Of a stretch of DNA of 64,000 bases, positions 37,490 to 49,187 are shown piece after piece. Below the pieces are notes generated by a model, which was given only the letters and a program-made list of their open reading frames with translations, made no database searches and was not told the DNA's origin. Positions within the stretch are counted from its first letter, which is position 1, and every line of letters begins with the position of its first letter. The translations under genes were made by a program, and so were the position numbers. This DNA is from Owenia fusiformis (Eukaryota; Annelida; Polychaeta; Sabellida; Oweniidae). Location: positions 9,534,989 through 9,598,988 of the forward strand of contig CAIIXF020000006.1 of assembly GCA_903813345.2 (NCBI GenBank), in the 5' to 3' direction.

Positions 37490-37745
37490 GCAAATCGTTG
37501 GCACGCGTCCATAATCCGCTGGGTCGAGAGCCAATGTGGTTTTAAGCTTGTATTTTAGGGTCCCGGGGGTAGAAATTTCTCATTTTGTCTAGGGAGGGGT
37601 GGGGGTAGCCTTCGACTTTAGGGTGGTATGTGACCGTGCCCCGGGTAACCTCGTCAGTTTGAGCGATTGCCACTATCCCCGAGTCGCTAGGACCCCGTTC
37701 TCTAGATATGGGCGACAGCTGGAGACCCCTAATTCTCTGCTTTAA
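37490..37745. other. GC-richer block at the left edge of the tandem array
   Basis: Base composition changes abruptly. The block has tttagggtcccgggggtaga, gggaggggtgggggtagcct and gccccgggtaacctcgtc in an otherwise AT-rich region, about 75-330 bases before the first array ORF. It could be the promoter of unit 1 or the edge of an inserted element. No second copy is visible in the window. Confidence 0.35.
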
Positions 37746-37819
37746 TCCACCCGTGTTGCTTCAACATGTTTATTCACAAAGCTCTGATTTAAACAATCAC
37801 AACTTTAAAAAAACTTGAA

Positions 37820-39376
37820 ATGGCTTCAGCATCATCAACAACTACTCAAACGTATACGTTGGGTGAAGGGTTTGAAGCATTGATTAAAACGGGACGTCTC
37901 GCTAGCAGCTATGTCTGTCTACGGAGAACAAGAGGAGATGGACAGAACTGTGAAGAATTCAATCTGTCAAGCGTGTGTTTGGCCAATTTCTCGAGGGTTG
38001 AAAGATCCATTAGTAGTAGATTGGCTTCTCTTTCTTTCAAGACCCATTTCATCCCTCTGGGGATGAATCTGAGGATAGCAATGAGGAAAGGATGCGTGTC
38101 ATTCGAGCACATGGGAGGGCTAAGTAAGCGAGTAATAGGGTGCATCTTTATGTCAGAGAAAACTTTTAAAAATTTATTATGCCACATGGCTCTATTGTTG
38201 GACGATCTGGCTATAAGCGTTTCTTCAGCAGTCGACATGGGCGAACAGGAGCAGTTCATAAAGTCTAAACCAGAATTGAAAGTTACTGACAAGATTGTCT
38301 TGGGTGATGATTAACTTACGCCAAAGCCCAAAAAGACCAAGCGAAGCCATGGGCGCACTTTAAATTGGGATGAGAAACCTATAAAGGTGCGTTAATTTTC
38401 AGATTCTACCCAATTATTTTTTAATTTTTTACCCAATAATTTTAATTTTAATTTTATTTCTGATAATGATATAAGAGAGCTGTCCTTTATTTTAACCATT
38501 TAATTCAACTAGGCAGTTCATTAAAGTTTATATCATCTCGCATCTCTCTCTCTTGTTACATTATTTAAGTCTTTAATGTATGTTAATAACAGGAAATAAA
38601 CCCCAAAAAACTGTTAGTAAGTCAAACATTGTTGTTTTTTCAGCTCGATCTGTTGATGGATAGCTCCGACAATGAGCTACCACCATTGTCTCCTAAATCC
38701 TGGGATTCCTGGGAGGTGAGCAAAACATTTATGTTATTTCTCCAAAAAGCTAAGAGAAACATAATTAGTCTTAATTTAAATTTATAAGTCATATATGCAT
38801 TGGAAAGCGATGCATTTATAATACTGGACTCCTTTGTAAAAAATAAAGTATAATTAGATTTAGCTTTTTCACATTATTATGATTATGTATCAATAAACTA
38901 TCCATATAGTATTACAAAATGGTATTTCTTAATTTTCCATCTAGGACTTCCAAATAAGTGGCATTGGGCAGCTACCAGGCACCCTGCCTGACACGCCCGT
39001 AGCGCTACCCAAAGCGACAATAGCGGCACAAAGGATCACAAACAGCGCAGACACGGCGGCAAAGGAAACATCACCCCCCTCGGCACCACGCAGCACGCCA
39101 GAAGCGCCAAAAACAGCGGCACAAAGGACCACAAACAGCGCCATTACAGCGGCAATGGAAACGTCACCTCCCTCGGCACCACGCGGCACTCCCGAAGCAC
39201 CACCATCAGCGGCACAAACACCACCAGCAGCAATACATACGACCAACAACGCCGAATCTGTTGCGAGGGAAACGCCGACATGTAATGACCAAATTCACCA
39301 ACTCCAACACCTAAATGCTGTACTGTTAAAGATGGTTATACTTAGAATGATGAAGGACATTGGAAATATGATTTAA
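37820..39376 (+). pseudogene. array unit 1: three-exon gene of unknown family
   Basis: Exon A (37820, ATG MASASSTTTQTYTLGEG) is open for 164 codons to TAA at 38312. Other copies have TGG at this place, after which sequence continues to a splice donor at 38387. Exon B (38644-38715) encodes LDLLMDSSDNELPPLSPK and more, acidic. Exon C (38945-39376) is fully open for 143 codons: Pro/Thr/Ala repeats built on ETSPPSAPRSTPEAP, then a helical-looking tail NDQIHQLQHLNAVL. Exon A has a basic, compact, strand-then-helix pattern (SYVCLRRTRG, then NLSSVCLANFSRVERSI) loosely like PC4-type single-stranded DNA-binding domains. That is a weak inference. The function is unknown. Confidence 0.6.
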
Positions 39377-39720
39377 ACATCCCGGTTACAAGACACAGCG
39401 GCGAAGAAAACGTCACCTCCCTCGGCACCACGCAGCACGCCAGAAGAGCCAAAAACAGCGGCACAAAGGACCACAAAAAGCGCCGTTACAGCGGCGATGG
39501 AAACGTCACCTCCCTCGGCACCATGAGGCACTCCCGAAGCGCCAGCATCAGCGGCACAAACACCACCAGCAGAGATACATACGACCAACAGCGCCAAATC
39601 TGTTGCGAGGGAAACGCCGACATGTAATGACCAAATTCACCAACTCCAACACCTAAATGCTGTACTGTTTAAGATGCTTATGCTTAGAATGATGATGGAC
39701 ATTGCAAATATGATTTAAAC
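39377..39720 (+). pseudogene. partial duplicate of exon C (unit 1, second copy)
   Basis: Starts abruptly within exon C sequence (aagacacagcggcgaagaaa) and runs to the exon end. It carries a TGA where unit 1 reads CGC (cggcaccatgaggcactccc). No exon A or B accompanies it. Confidence 0.6.
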
Positions 39721-40020
39721 ATCCCGGTTACAAGACAAGCAGCTTTGGCAAAGCAAAAATAACAGTACATATAACGACTATACCAAAAAAGTAAAATGCA
39801 TCAGAGATGAATTATTTTACATCGTTATAATTTTGATCGGTTGTCACAATATCGTATAATCTTTACAATATCGTACAATTGTGACCCCCTCGATGTAAAA
39901 TGCATCAGAGACGAACCGTTTGACGAATACATGTCTACAGTAAATGCTCTTGTGTATTTTACATCGTTATAATTTTGATCGGTTGTCACAATATCGTACA
40001 ATTTTTACAATATTTTTACA
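39721..40020. repeat. post-unit tail repeat, two partial copies
   Basis: Contains gcatcagagac, gacgaataca, ttttgatcggttgtcacaat and the palindromic tacaatatcgtacaattgtg. This tail follows nearly every array unit. Confidence 0.65.
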
Positions 40021-40465
40021 ACACCTAAATGCTGTACTGTTTAAGATGGTTATACTTAGAAATGCTGTACTGTTTAAGATGGTTATACTTAAAATGATGA
40101 AGAACATTGGAAATATGATTTAAACATCCCGGTTACAAGACACGGCGGCGAAGGAAACGTCACCTCCCTCGGCACCACGCAGCACGCCAGAAGAGCCAAA
40201 AACAGCGGCACAAAGGACCACAAAAAGCGCCGTTACAGCGGCGATGGAAACGTCACCTCCCTCGGCACCATGCGGCACTCCCGAAGCGCCACCATCAGCG
40301 GCACAAACACCACCAGCAGAGATACATACGACCAACAGCGCCAAATCTGTTGAGAGGGAAACGCCGACATGTAATGACCAAATTCACCAACTCCAACACC
40401 TAAATGCTGTACTGTTTAAGATGCTTATACTTAGAATGATGATGGACATTGCAAATATGATTTAA
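40021..40465 (+). pseudogene. partial duplicate of exon C (unit 1, third copy)
   Basis: A repeated end fragment (aaatgctgtactgtttaaga twice) is followed by exon C from the cggcggcgaaggaaacgtca point. It is open from 40244 to 40465. No exon A or B is present. Confidence 0.6.
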
Positions 40466-40930
40466 ACATCCCGGTTACAAGACAAGCAGCTTTGGCAAAG
40501 CAAAAATAACAGTACATATAACGACTATACCAAAAAAAATAAAATGCATCAGAGACGAACCATTTTACATCGTTATAATTTTGATCGGTTGTCACAATAT
40601 CGTATAATCTTTACAATATCGTACAATTGTGACCCCCTCGATGTAAAATGCATCAGAGACGAACCGTTTGACGAATACATGTCTACAGTAAATGCTCTTG
40701 TGTATTTTACATAGTTATAATTTTGATCGGTTGTCACAATATCGTACAATTTTTACAATATCGTACAATTGTGACCCCCCTTGATGTAAAATGCATCAAA
40801 GAACTGTTTGACGAATACATGTCTACAGTAAACGCTCTTGTGTATTTTACGTCCTTGTAATTTTGATCTGTTGTTACAATATCGTAAAATTTTTGTACCC
40901 CCCACCCAATGTAAAAAATATCATATTGAA
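40466..40930. repeat. post-unit tail repeat, three copies in tandem
   Basis: Three imperfect units of about 130-145 bases, each with gaccccc, gatgtaaaatgcatcaga, catgtctacagtaaatgctc and ttttgatcggttgtcacaat. Confidence 0.65.
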
Positions 40931-41170
40931 TCTGCTTCATATATATTATTTTTATTATTCGCTAACCCTGACAATAAACTAATCATTAATTTGCGATAAT
41001 GTGTACGATAAAACCATGCATCTTTTCAATTATGTTTAAATTTCCGCGTTAATCCTAGATCTGAAGAAATATGTTTTTCACATCTCACATGTTCGCTCGT
41101 TTCAGGTCAGGTGTTTGATGCCTAAATGCTTTTGAGGGTATGATATATTATGCAGATGAATTTATGCATC
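40931..41170. repeat. duplicated spacer segment (first of three copies)
   Basis: The segment with cgctaaccctgacaataaac and tgtacgataaaaccatgcat recurs at about 49480-49745 and 51200-51475. It marks the joints of the segmental duplications in the array. Confidence 0.65.
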
Positions 41171-41406
41171 GATTCGAACATTATCAAAAATCCAATTTTT
41201 CTTCCATGGCTGGGTGGAAAAAAATATTGATTATAATACTATCTTTAATTCAAATATTTTATCGGGAATTCAACAACATCTTTATATTGAATATGGCTGA
41301 AATTGAATTTTTGATAAGGTTCGAATTGATGGACAATCATGTAGATTTGAGCAGCTAACATGTTATCTGTTTAAAGTCTAAGTTTATCAAAGCATTTATA
41401 CAGCAC

Positions 41407-41811
41407 ATGCCCGAAACAACTCCAAGGTTGGAGAATGTTTCCCATAAATATGTCATAAACTTGAAAGAGTTCAGAACTCAAACATTCAAGTACATTTGCG
41501 AACATTTGCGATGCGGTGACAAATTCCACATCTACAATTTAGTACAAATTGCTTTTCTTTGGTCATATTTGGAACTGCCTCAAGAATTATTGACAGAAAA
41601 AATTCGCGCACATTCTTTCGAAGATCTTTTTCAAAATTTAGGCACATTCTATCATTTGGTTGGAGTAGGTTTTTCAAATACGGCAAAATCAATTTTGGAT
41701 GAAGTCAGACTGCCACATTATTTCTTAGAAACCACGAACAAATTAAGCTATCGGAAATTCAAATACCATTTTTTTAAATTCAACAAGAAGAAAGAACGAA
41801 TACGTGATTAA
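41407..41811 (+). CDS. hypothetical protein, 134 aa, inside the array
   Basis: An open frame from ATG (MPETTPRLENVSHKYVINL) to TAA with ordinary, non-repetitive composition. Middle part LRCGDKFHIYNLVQIAFLWSYL, basic end KKKERIRD. It has no second copy in the window. No family is recognised; there is no signal peptide or clear membrane segment. The length and composition suggest real coding sequence, but transcription is unproven. Confidence 0.45.
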   Translation: MPETTPRLENVSHKYVINLKEFRTQTFKYICEHLRCGDKFHIYNLVQIAFLWSYLELPQELLTEKIRAHSFEDLFQNLGTFYHLVGVGFSNTAKSILDEVRLPHYFLETTNKLSYRKFKYHFFKFNKKKERIRD

Positions 41812-42439
41812 AAACCATTACATGACAGGTAACCGTTATTCTGATAAACATACTCAATTTTTACAGGACTGGTTTTTATCTTTGGGAGGCGACTCTCCCT
41901 ATCCAAATAAACCTAATTTTGGAAAATTTCGAAGTCCATGGTCTAAAAAGGAGGAGGGAAATTAATGGCAACAGATTTTGGACAGTCATATGTTTGATTT
42001 TGGCCATTTCCTGGGGATTTAAACAGGTGCATATGTTAGGCGAATGCATTACCTCCAGGAAAATCACCTCTAGAGATGATAAAATAATTTCGACTTTGAG
42101 ACAGGGTAGCTGCAAACAACCCACCCACATGTTTTTTCTGAAATGTTTTCCTGATTTACAACCCCTTTCATCCCTGCTTTTTTAATTTTTCTTGCATCAA
42201 TATGTTGACCACTATAAAATAGAAAAACATTAATTTTTGTGTCCCAAAAAATCAGTGATCTACATGGTAACATCATTCATATTGCAAAGACAATTCTGTT
42301 ACCACTCACTTTCTGACATTAGTTAGTCAATTAATTAATTTATTACATTATTTAATATCATTGATATTCATTTTGATATCATTGATATTTATACCAATAT
42401 TGTATAGAATCCTGTTAGTAGTAGTTATTAGGGAATTAG

Positions 42440-42690
42440 GGAGCCACATTCTAAGGATGTACCATGTTGTATGTTACATAACATCCCTTTGTTCTATGGT
42501 TGTACCATGTTGTACATTACGCGACACTCTCTTGTTCTAAGGTTGTACCATGTTCTATGTACCGCGACACCTCATTGTTTAGGTGTTGTACCATGATATG
42601 TTATGCAACACCCATTTGTTTAGGGGTTGTACTATGATGAGTTACGCAACCCTTTTGTTAAGGGAGCCATATGTTGTAACCCCAATGTTA
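42440..42690 (+). repeat. minisatellite built on gttgtaccatgttgtatgtta
   Basis: About five imperfect units of 45-60 bases, each with ggttgtaccatg...ttac(g)caac...ttgtt, diverging from left to right. Non-coding. Confidence 0.65.
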
Positions 42691-42947
42691 CTCAACATCC
42701 TTCTTTCCCTAAGTCTCCCGCTCGCCTCATTAGCTTAATAACAAAGGAGGGCGAGGCTTAGTGAGCGATTTAGAAAATATGGTAAAACACTGTAAATGCT
42801 GTACCAAAGTAATTCATATTATGTTATATGTAGGGATCACGCCGACACTTAGCAAACCAAATGCCCTCCACCATTGGTGGGTTTAAAAGTAAATCAAGTA
42901 TCATTGGCTGAATGTTAGGAATCACATTGAGTATACTATACATTACA

Positions 42948-43124
42948 ATGACTGAGGTGCAGGAAATCAACTCTCTGGCTGTATTCAAATTTGGAAGCGA
43001 ATTTAAAGTGGACGTTAGATTGGGGAAATATCCCAAGCCATTTCCTTTGTTTCAGCAGAGAATACTAAATACATCAGAACTTTGTTACTTCAACAAGTCA
43101 GTGCTACTGTCCATCAAACAGTAA
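42948..43124 (+). CDS. hypothetical small protein distantly resembling exon A
   Basis: The frame MTEVQEINSLAVFKFGSEF continues to VDVRLGKYPKPFPLFQQ and ILNTSELCYFNKSVLLSIKQ, with a GTAAGT donor overlapping the last codons. An in-frame ATG is also found 36 bases upstream. The strand-then-helix order and the N-T/S-S-x-x-C-x-x-F-x-x-S spacing recall exon A of the array units (NLSSVCLANFSRVERSI). Homology is only suggested. Confidence 0.35.
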   Translation: MTEVQEINSLAVFKFGSEFKVDVRLGKYPKPFPLFQQRILNTSELCYFNKSVLLSIKQ

Positions 43125-43269
43125 GTTCTTTTCAGGGATGCCATACCAACATTTTCGCAATTCGCTCGATGTGTCATGGCTGGGGGCGAGGAGATGTTAA
43201 TCAAACTGGACAAGTTAATGACGATGTACGTAGGACAGGACAGTTACAAAAACATGAACGTTAAAATAA

Positions 43270-43417
43270 AGAGAACGAGAAAAAATACTACAGAGTCGAA
43301 CCAACGAAGAAAGGAATGAAATCAAGCTCGACTGGGAAGACTTCGAGCTGTTGAAGGAAAAAATAGGAGATATAAATGCCTGCATTTTAGCTGTCGTGAA
43401 AGAAAACAAAGAAAATG
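43270..43417 (+). CDS. exon-like segment, hypothetical
   Basis: Frame REREKILQS... leads to EIKLDWEDFELLKEKIGDIN and ends KENKEN before a GTAAGT donor. The copy at about 51487-51655 starts with ATG (MKRTRKITTES) but has a TAA and a one-base insertion that shifts the frame. The segment is thus intact in one duplicate and broken in the other. Confidence 0.4.
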
Positions 43418-43988
43418 GTAAGTTTAGTCACTTATTGCATGAGTTTTGTATACAACATGTACAATACATATATCTATAATTAAGTACTGTTTGTTAATAT
43501 CACATGATATTGCGACTCTCATCTAAAATAACATGTTGAAATGGTAGGGGGAAACAGGCTAAGTAACATTAATATTGTGTATTTGTGAATTTTTCGAATC
43601 CCAAGAAAATGCTTCAAGGGGTTTTGAAAATGTCGCAAGCTTTGGAAAAACAAAGCAGTTTTATTATTGACATTCAACCAACAACATTTATTTGTGATAC
43701 TCGGACAATCTTGGATCTATGCATAATAATACTAACAGTTGCTATGACAGCAAGAAAATATATTTCAGAATAAATAAACATAAATGTAAATGAAGATAGA
43801 ATTAATAAAAAGTGATAAACATTCTAACAATCCAAAATTAAAATCAAATCAGCAGTCATTAACATATATTAATACAATTCAGAATTTCTGCTACCTGTCT
43901 GATCGTGCAGTGGTAATTTAACATTCAAAATTGAAAGGCATATAAAAAGTTAATGTATGTGTATGTCCTACAATTAAAACAGAGATAT

Positions 43989-44270
43989 ATGCCATTCAAG
44001 AAACGCAGGCTGAACTGTTGTAGAGAGTTAAAGCTTGATATAGCCCTTCATCCCATGAGGCTGGATGGGATGGTTCACTTTCATCTGACTTTGGAAGATG
44101 CTGTGCGTCCATCTGAATGCATCATCAATCCGATTCAGGCTGAATGGCCACAAATGCTCAAGTTATCGGATGGATCCAGCTTGCGTGAAATATTCCTATA
44201 CACGAAGGGGGACCACTTCATTATACAAACATTTCAACTTAAACTTATCGTTGTGAACAAAGAGAAGTGA
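43989..44270 (+). CDS. hypothetical protein, 93 aa (first copy)
   Basis: Starts MPFKKRRLNCCRELKLDIAL and ends VVNKEK-TGA. Middle motifs are HFHLTLEDAVRPSECIINP and QAEWPQML. A second copy at 52285-52563 is intact with conservative changes, so both keep the frame. Such frame-keeping in duplicates suggests selection or very recent duplication. A basic N-terminus followed by a strand/helix pattern loosely recalls PC4-like folds; not assigned. Confidence 0.5.
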   Translation: MPFKKRRLNCCRELKLDIALHPMRLDGMVHFHLTLEDAVRPSECIINPIQAEWPQMLKLSDGSSLREIFLYTKGDHFIIQTFQLKLIVVNKEK

Positions 44271-44391
44271 GTAGGATGCGTGCCCTGCAGTTCGCAGGAC
44301 TACCTCGACAGGAGTTTGACTACATGATCACCTGCTGCACATAAAGAGGAATGCAGGAGTTTATGCGTGCTATTTGAAATGATTTGCCAGT

Positions 44392-44601
44392 TTCAAATCA
44401 GACATTGGACATTTGAATGTTCGACATCACTTGGGACTGGGATACGAGTTCAAAGTGCATTCGAAAGTAAACCTTTTTGAAGTGACATCAACCCATTACA
44501 ACCGAGTAAAGCAAAAATATACCCAACTCTGGTCAGTGTATGTCAAATTTGAGGAGACGGAGGATATTTTGGAGAACATTCACAGTCTCATTCCTCCCTA
44601 A
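44392..44601 (+). CDS. hypothetical small protein or exon
   Basis: After a possible acceptor (ttgccag at 44384-44390) the frame reads through LNVRHHLGLGYEFKVHSK, THYNRVKQKYTQLW and EETEDILENIHSLIPP to a stop. There is no ATG near the start, so it would be an exon. No family is recognised and no copy is seen near 52.6 kb, where the duplicate block has a deletion. Confidence 0.35.
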   Translation, partial: FKSDIGHLNVRHHLGLGYEFKVHSKVNLFEVTSTHYNRVKQKYTQLWSVYVKFEETEDILENIHSLIPP

Positions 44602-45507
44602 GCTATAGAGGACATGAATTGCATAGCCACATTACACGATGATCATATGAACCAGGAGGGCATGTGGGCTTGTAACGTCATCTTAGGGAACATATCGTAC
44701 TAATATTAGTGGACATTACACTAAACTTAGACAAAATAGAATTTCAGTCTCATATCACTGAGAAATAAAGCTAGTGCTGTTAAAGCCCTAAGAAGCAAAC
44801 CAGGGTTTCCAAAGTTGACAACATTTTTAGAAATACACTCATTAAATTGTACAAGTTTCGAGAATATGATGAACACAATATTCTATATATGTTATAAAAT
44901 ATATAAACATAAAGCGCCACCTATGCACATGATTTCTACAGCAAAAGTTGGATACTGGTGAGTGGTCGGTGGAAGATTTTTTGAAAGAAACGTTGATTGC
45001 GAATACACAAAAAGCAATATATTGTCTAAACTATTTATTCAATCTGTATTTAGTATTATGCTTTTTGTTTTAAATGTAAATGCCTATGTTTGTGACCAAT
45101 CAACTTTAGACTGGTAAAGTAATTATTGGGATATACCCCATACTGATGTTCTACTTTTCAACAGTAGCACTTTTAAGAGAATTTTCTCTTAATACTTATA
45201 GTATAGTTTATTCTTGTTTGTGTGTATTTCAAACCACTTATACAATATTCATTGCAAAATGCACCATGTCTTCATCCTCTTCAATATATAGTCGCTACAT
45301 CAACAGAGCAGTACTTCGATACTTCGACCAGTTTATGGGGACCTCTACCCTCTTCCTATTAGTAAAATGATGCAACAATATATTTTGTCATCATCTTACT
45401 TAGAGATTATCTCAAAAGTGGTGCTATAAATATGAGTCATTTGATAAGTCACTTCATACACTGTAACATATTAGCAAGATTTTAATTGTTATTTTCTTAT
45501 ACTTCCA
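44602..45507. other. spacer upstream of array unit 2
   Basis: The right part (from about 45365, atgatgcaacaatatatttt) is duplicated at 52645 upstream of unit 6, ending in the acceptor cttatacttccag. A short frame MSSSSSIYSRYINRAVL lies at 45266; no homolog recognised. Nothing else is seen. Confidence 0.4.
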
Positions 45508-47055
45508 GAATGAGGAAAAGACCTACAAAACGGGACGTCTCGGTAGCAGCTATGTTTGTCTAAGGAGAACAAGAGGAGATGGACTGAACCCTGAAGAATT
45601 CAATCTAGCAAGCGTGTGTTTGGCCAATTTCTCAAGGGTTGAAAAATCCATTCGTAGTAGATTGGCTTCTCTTTCTTTCAAGACCCATTTCATCCCTCTT
45701 GGGATGAATCTGAGGATAGCAATAAGGAAGGGATGTGTGTCGTTCGAGCGCATGGGAGGGCTAAGTAAGCAAGTAATAGGGCGCATCTTTATGTCAGAGA
45801 AAACTTTAAAAAATTTATTATGCCACATGGCTCTATTGCTGGACGATCTGGCTATAAGCGTTTCTTCAGGACATGGGCGAACAGGAGCAGTTCGTAAGGT
45901 CTAAACAAGAATTGAAAGTTACTGACAAGATAGTCTTGGGCGATGATTGGCTAACGCCAAAGCCCAAAAAGACCAAGCGAAGCCATGGGCGCACTTCAAA
46001 TTGGGATAAGAAACCTATAAAGGTGTGTTAATTTTCAGATTTTACCCAATTATTTTTTAATTTTTTACCCAATAATTTTAATTTTATTTCTGATAATGAT
46101 ATGAGAGAGCTGTCCTTTATTTTAACCATTTAATTCAACAAGGCAGTTCATTAAAGTTTATATCATCTTGCATCTCTGGCTCTTGTTATATTATTTAAGT
46201 CGTTAATGTATGTTAATAACAGAAAAAACCAAAAACTGTTAGTAAGTCAAACATTGTTGTTTTTCAGCTCGATCTGCTGATGGATAGCTCCGACAATGAG
46301 CTACCACCATTGTCTCCTAAATCCTGTGATTCCTGGGAGGTGAGCGAAACATAGTCTTCATTTAAATTTATAAGTCATATATGCATTGGAAAGCGATGCA
46401 TTTATAATACTGGACTCCTTTGTAAAAAATAAAGTATAATCAGATTTAGCTTTTTCACATTATTATGATTATGTATCAATAAACTATCCATATAGTATTA
46501 CAAAATGGTATTTCTTAATTTTCCATCTAGGACTTCCAAATAAGCGGCATTGAGTAGCTACCCGCCACCCTGCCTGACATGCCCATAGCGCTACCAAAAG
46601 CAACACAAAGGACCACAAACAGCGCCGACACGGCGGCGAAGGAAACGTCACCTCCCTCAGCACCACGCAGCACGCCCGAAGCGCCAAAAACAGCAGCACA
46701 AAGGACCACAAACAGCACTATCACAGCGCCGATGGAAACGTCACCTCCCTCGGCACCACAAGGCACTCCCGAAGCACCACCATCAGTGGCACAAACACCA
46801 CCAGCAGCGATATGTACGACCAACATCGCCGAATCTGTTGCGAGGGAAACGCCGACATGTAATGACCAAATTCACAAACTCCAACACCTAAATGCTGTAC
46901 TGTTTAAGATGGTTATGCTTAGAATGATGATGAACATTGCAAATATTATTAAAACATCCCGGTTACAAGACATGCTGCTTTGGCAATGCAAAAATAACAG
47001 TCCATATAGGACTATACCAAAAAAATGTAAAATGCATAAGAGACAAACTGTTTGA
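45508..47055 (+). pseudogene. array unit 2 (exons A, B, C)
   Basis: Exon A begins after an acceptor with NEEKTYKTGRLGSS and lacks the MASASS start seen in unit 1. A five-base difference at about 45869 (tttcttcaggacatgggc) shifts the frame, so it ends GHGRTGAVRKV. Exon B is 46268-46339 (intact). Exon C starts at 46531 but has TAG after SGIE. From 46579 it is open to 47055, with a longer tail than unit 1 (MLLWQCKNNSPYRTIPKK). Confidence 0.6.
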
Positions 47056-47174
47056 CCAATACATGTCTACAGTAAATGCTCTTGTGCATTTTACATTGAT
47101 ATAATTTTGATCGGTTGTCACAATATCGTACAATCTTTACAATATCGTACAATTGTGACCCCCCCTCGATGTAA
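47056..47174. repeat. post-unit tail repeat after unit 2
   Basis: One copy with catgtctacagtaaatgctc, ttttgatcggttgtcacaat and tacaatatcgtacaattgtg, joined directly to the exon A fragment of unit 3 at ttactgacaagattgtcttg. Confidence 0.7.
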
Positions 47175-47957
47175 AATTACTGACAAGATTGTCTTGGGCG
47201 ATGATTGGCTAACGCCAAAGCCCAAAAGACCAAGCGAAGCCATGGGCGCACTTCAAATTGGGATAAGAAACCTATAAAGGTGCGTTAATTTTCAGATTTT
47301 ACCCAATTATTTTTTAATTTTTTACCCAATAATTTTAATTTTATTTCTGATAATGATATGAGAGAGCTGTCCTTTATTATAACCATTTAATTCAACAAGG
47401 CAGTTCATTAAAGTTTATATCATCTTGCATCTCTGGCTCTTGTTATATTATTTAAGTCGTTAATGTATGTTAATAACAGAAAAAACCAAAAACTGTTAGT
47501 AAGTCAAACATTGTTGTTTTTCAGCTCGATCTGCTAATGGATAGCTCCGACAATGAGCACCACCATTGTCTCCTAAAGCCTGCGATTCCTGGGAGGTGAG
47601 CGAAACATAGTCTTAATTTAAATTTATAAGTCATATATGCATTGGAAAGCGATGCATTTATAATACTGGACTCCTTTGTAAAAAATAAAGTATAATTAGA
47701 TTTAGCTTTTTCTCATCATTATGATTATGTATCAATAAACTATCCATATAGTATTACAAAATGGTATTTCTTAACTTTCCATCTAGGACTTCCAAATAAG
47801 CGGCATTGAGCAGCTACCAGCCACACTGCCTGATATGCCCGTAGCACTACCAAAAGCGACAATAGCGGCACAAAGGACCACAAACAGAGCTGACACGGCG
47901 GCGAAGGAAACGTCACCTCCCTCAGCACCACGCAGCACGTGCAAAGCGCCAAAAACA
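47175..47957 (+). pseudogene. array unit 3 (end of A, B, start of C)
   Basis: Starts in the last part of exon A. A one-base loss (cccaaaagacc against cccaaaaagacc) and another in exon B (gagcaccaccattg against gagctaccaccattg) break the frame. Exon C (47787 on) is cut at an aaaacag word and joined to the tail repeat. It is nearly identical to unit 4 apart from indels, so the duplication is recent. Confidence 0.6.
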
Positions 47958-48086
47958 GTTTGACCAATACATGTCTACAGTAAATGCTCTTGTGCATTTT
48001 ACATTGATATAATTTTGATCGGTTGTCACAATATCGTACAATCTTTACAATATCGTACAATTGTGACCCCCCCTCGATGTAAAATT
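47958..48086. repeat. post-unit tail repeat after unit 3
   Basis: Same tail as 47056-47174, ending at the identical junction with an exon A fragment. Confidence 0.7.
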
Positions 48087-49187
48087 ACTGACAAGATTGT
48101 CTTGGGCGATGATTGGCTAACGCCAAAGCCCAAAAGACCAAGCGAAGCCATGGGCGCACTTCAAATTGGGATAAGAAACCTATAAAGGTGCGTTAATTTT
48201 CAGATTTTACCCAATTATTTTTTAATTTTTTACCCAATAATTTTAATTTTATTTCTGATAATGATATGAGAGAGCTGTCCTTTATTTTAACCATTTAATT
48301 CAACAAGGCAGTTCATTAAAGTTTATATCATCTCGCATCTCTGGCTCTTGTTATATAATTTAATTCGTTAATGTATGTTAATAACAGAAAAATCCAAAAA
48401 CTGTTAGTAAGTCAAACATTGTTTTTCAGCTCGATCTGCTGATGGATAGCTCTGACAATGAGCTACCACCATTGTCTCCTAAAGCCTGCGATTCCTGGGA
48501 GGTGAGCGAAACATAGTCTTAATTTAAATTTATAAGTCATATATGCATTGGAAAGCGATGCATTTATAATACTGGACTCCTTTGTAAAAAATAAAGTATA
48601 ATTAGATTTAGCTTTTTCTCATCATTATGATTATGTATCAATAAACTATCCATATAGTATTACAAAATGGTATTTCTTAACTTTCCATCTAGGACTTCCA
48701 AATAAGCGGCATTGAGCAGCTACCAGCCACACTGCCTGATATGCCCGTAGCACTACCAAAAGCGACAATAGCGGCACAAAGGACCACAAACAGAGCTGAC
48801 ACGGCGGCGAAGGAAACGTCACCTCCCTCAGCACCACGCAGCACGTGCAAAGCGCCAAAAACAGCGGCACAAAGGACCATAAACAGCGCCGATGGAAACA
48901 TCACCTCCCTCGGCACCACGCGGCACTCCCGAAGCACCACCATCAGCGGCACAAACACCAACAGCAGCAATACGTATGACCAACAGCGCCGAATCTGTTG
49001 AGAGGGAAACGCCGACATGTAATGACTAAATTCACAAACTCCAACACCTAAATGCTGTACTGTTTAAGATGCTTATGCTTAGAATGATGATGGACATTGC
49101 AAATATGATTAAAACATCCCAGTTACAAGACACGCTGCTTTGGCAATGCAAAAATAACAGTCCATATAGGACTATACCCAAAAAATG
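48087..49187 (+). pseudogene. array unit 4 (end of A, B, C)
   Basis: Exon B is 48430-48501 (intact). Exon C begins at 48693. An 11-base loss at about 48888 (aacagcgccgatggaaac) shifts its frame. The exon A fragment has the same one-base loss as unit 3. Confidence 0.6.

Noticed and set aside
42440-42690. Direct repeats that could suggest a CRISPR-like array
   Set aside because: Units are imperfect, contiguous and without unique spacers, and the genome is eukaryotic. It is a minisatellite.
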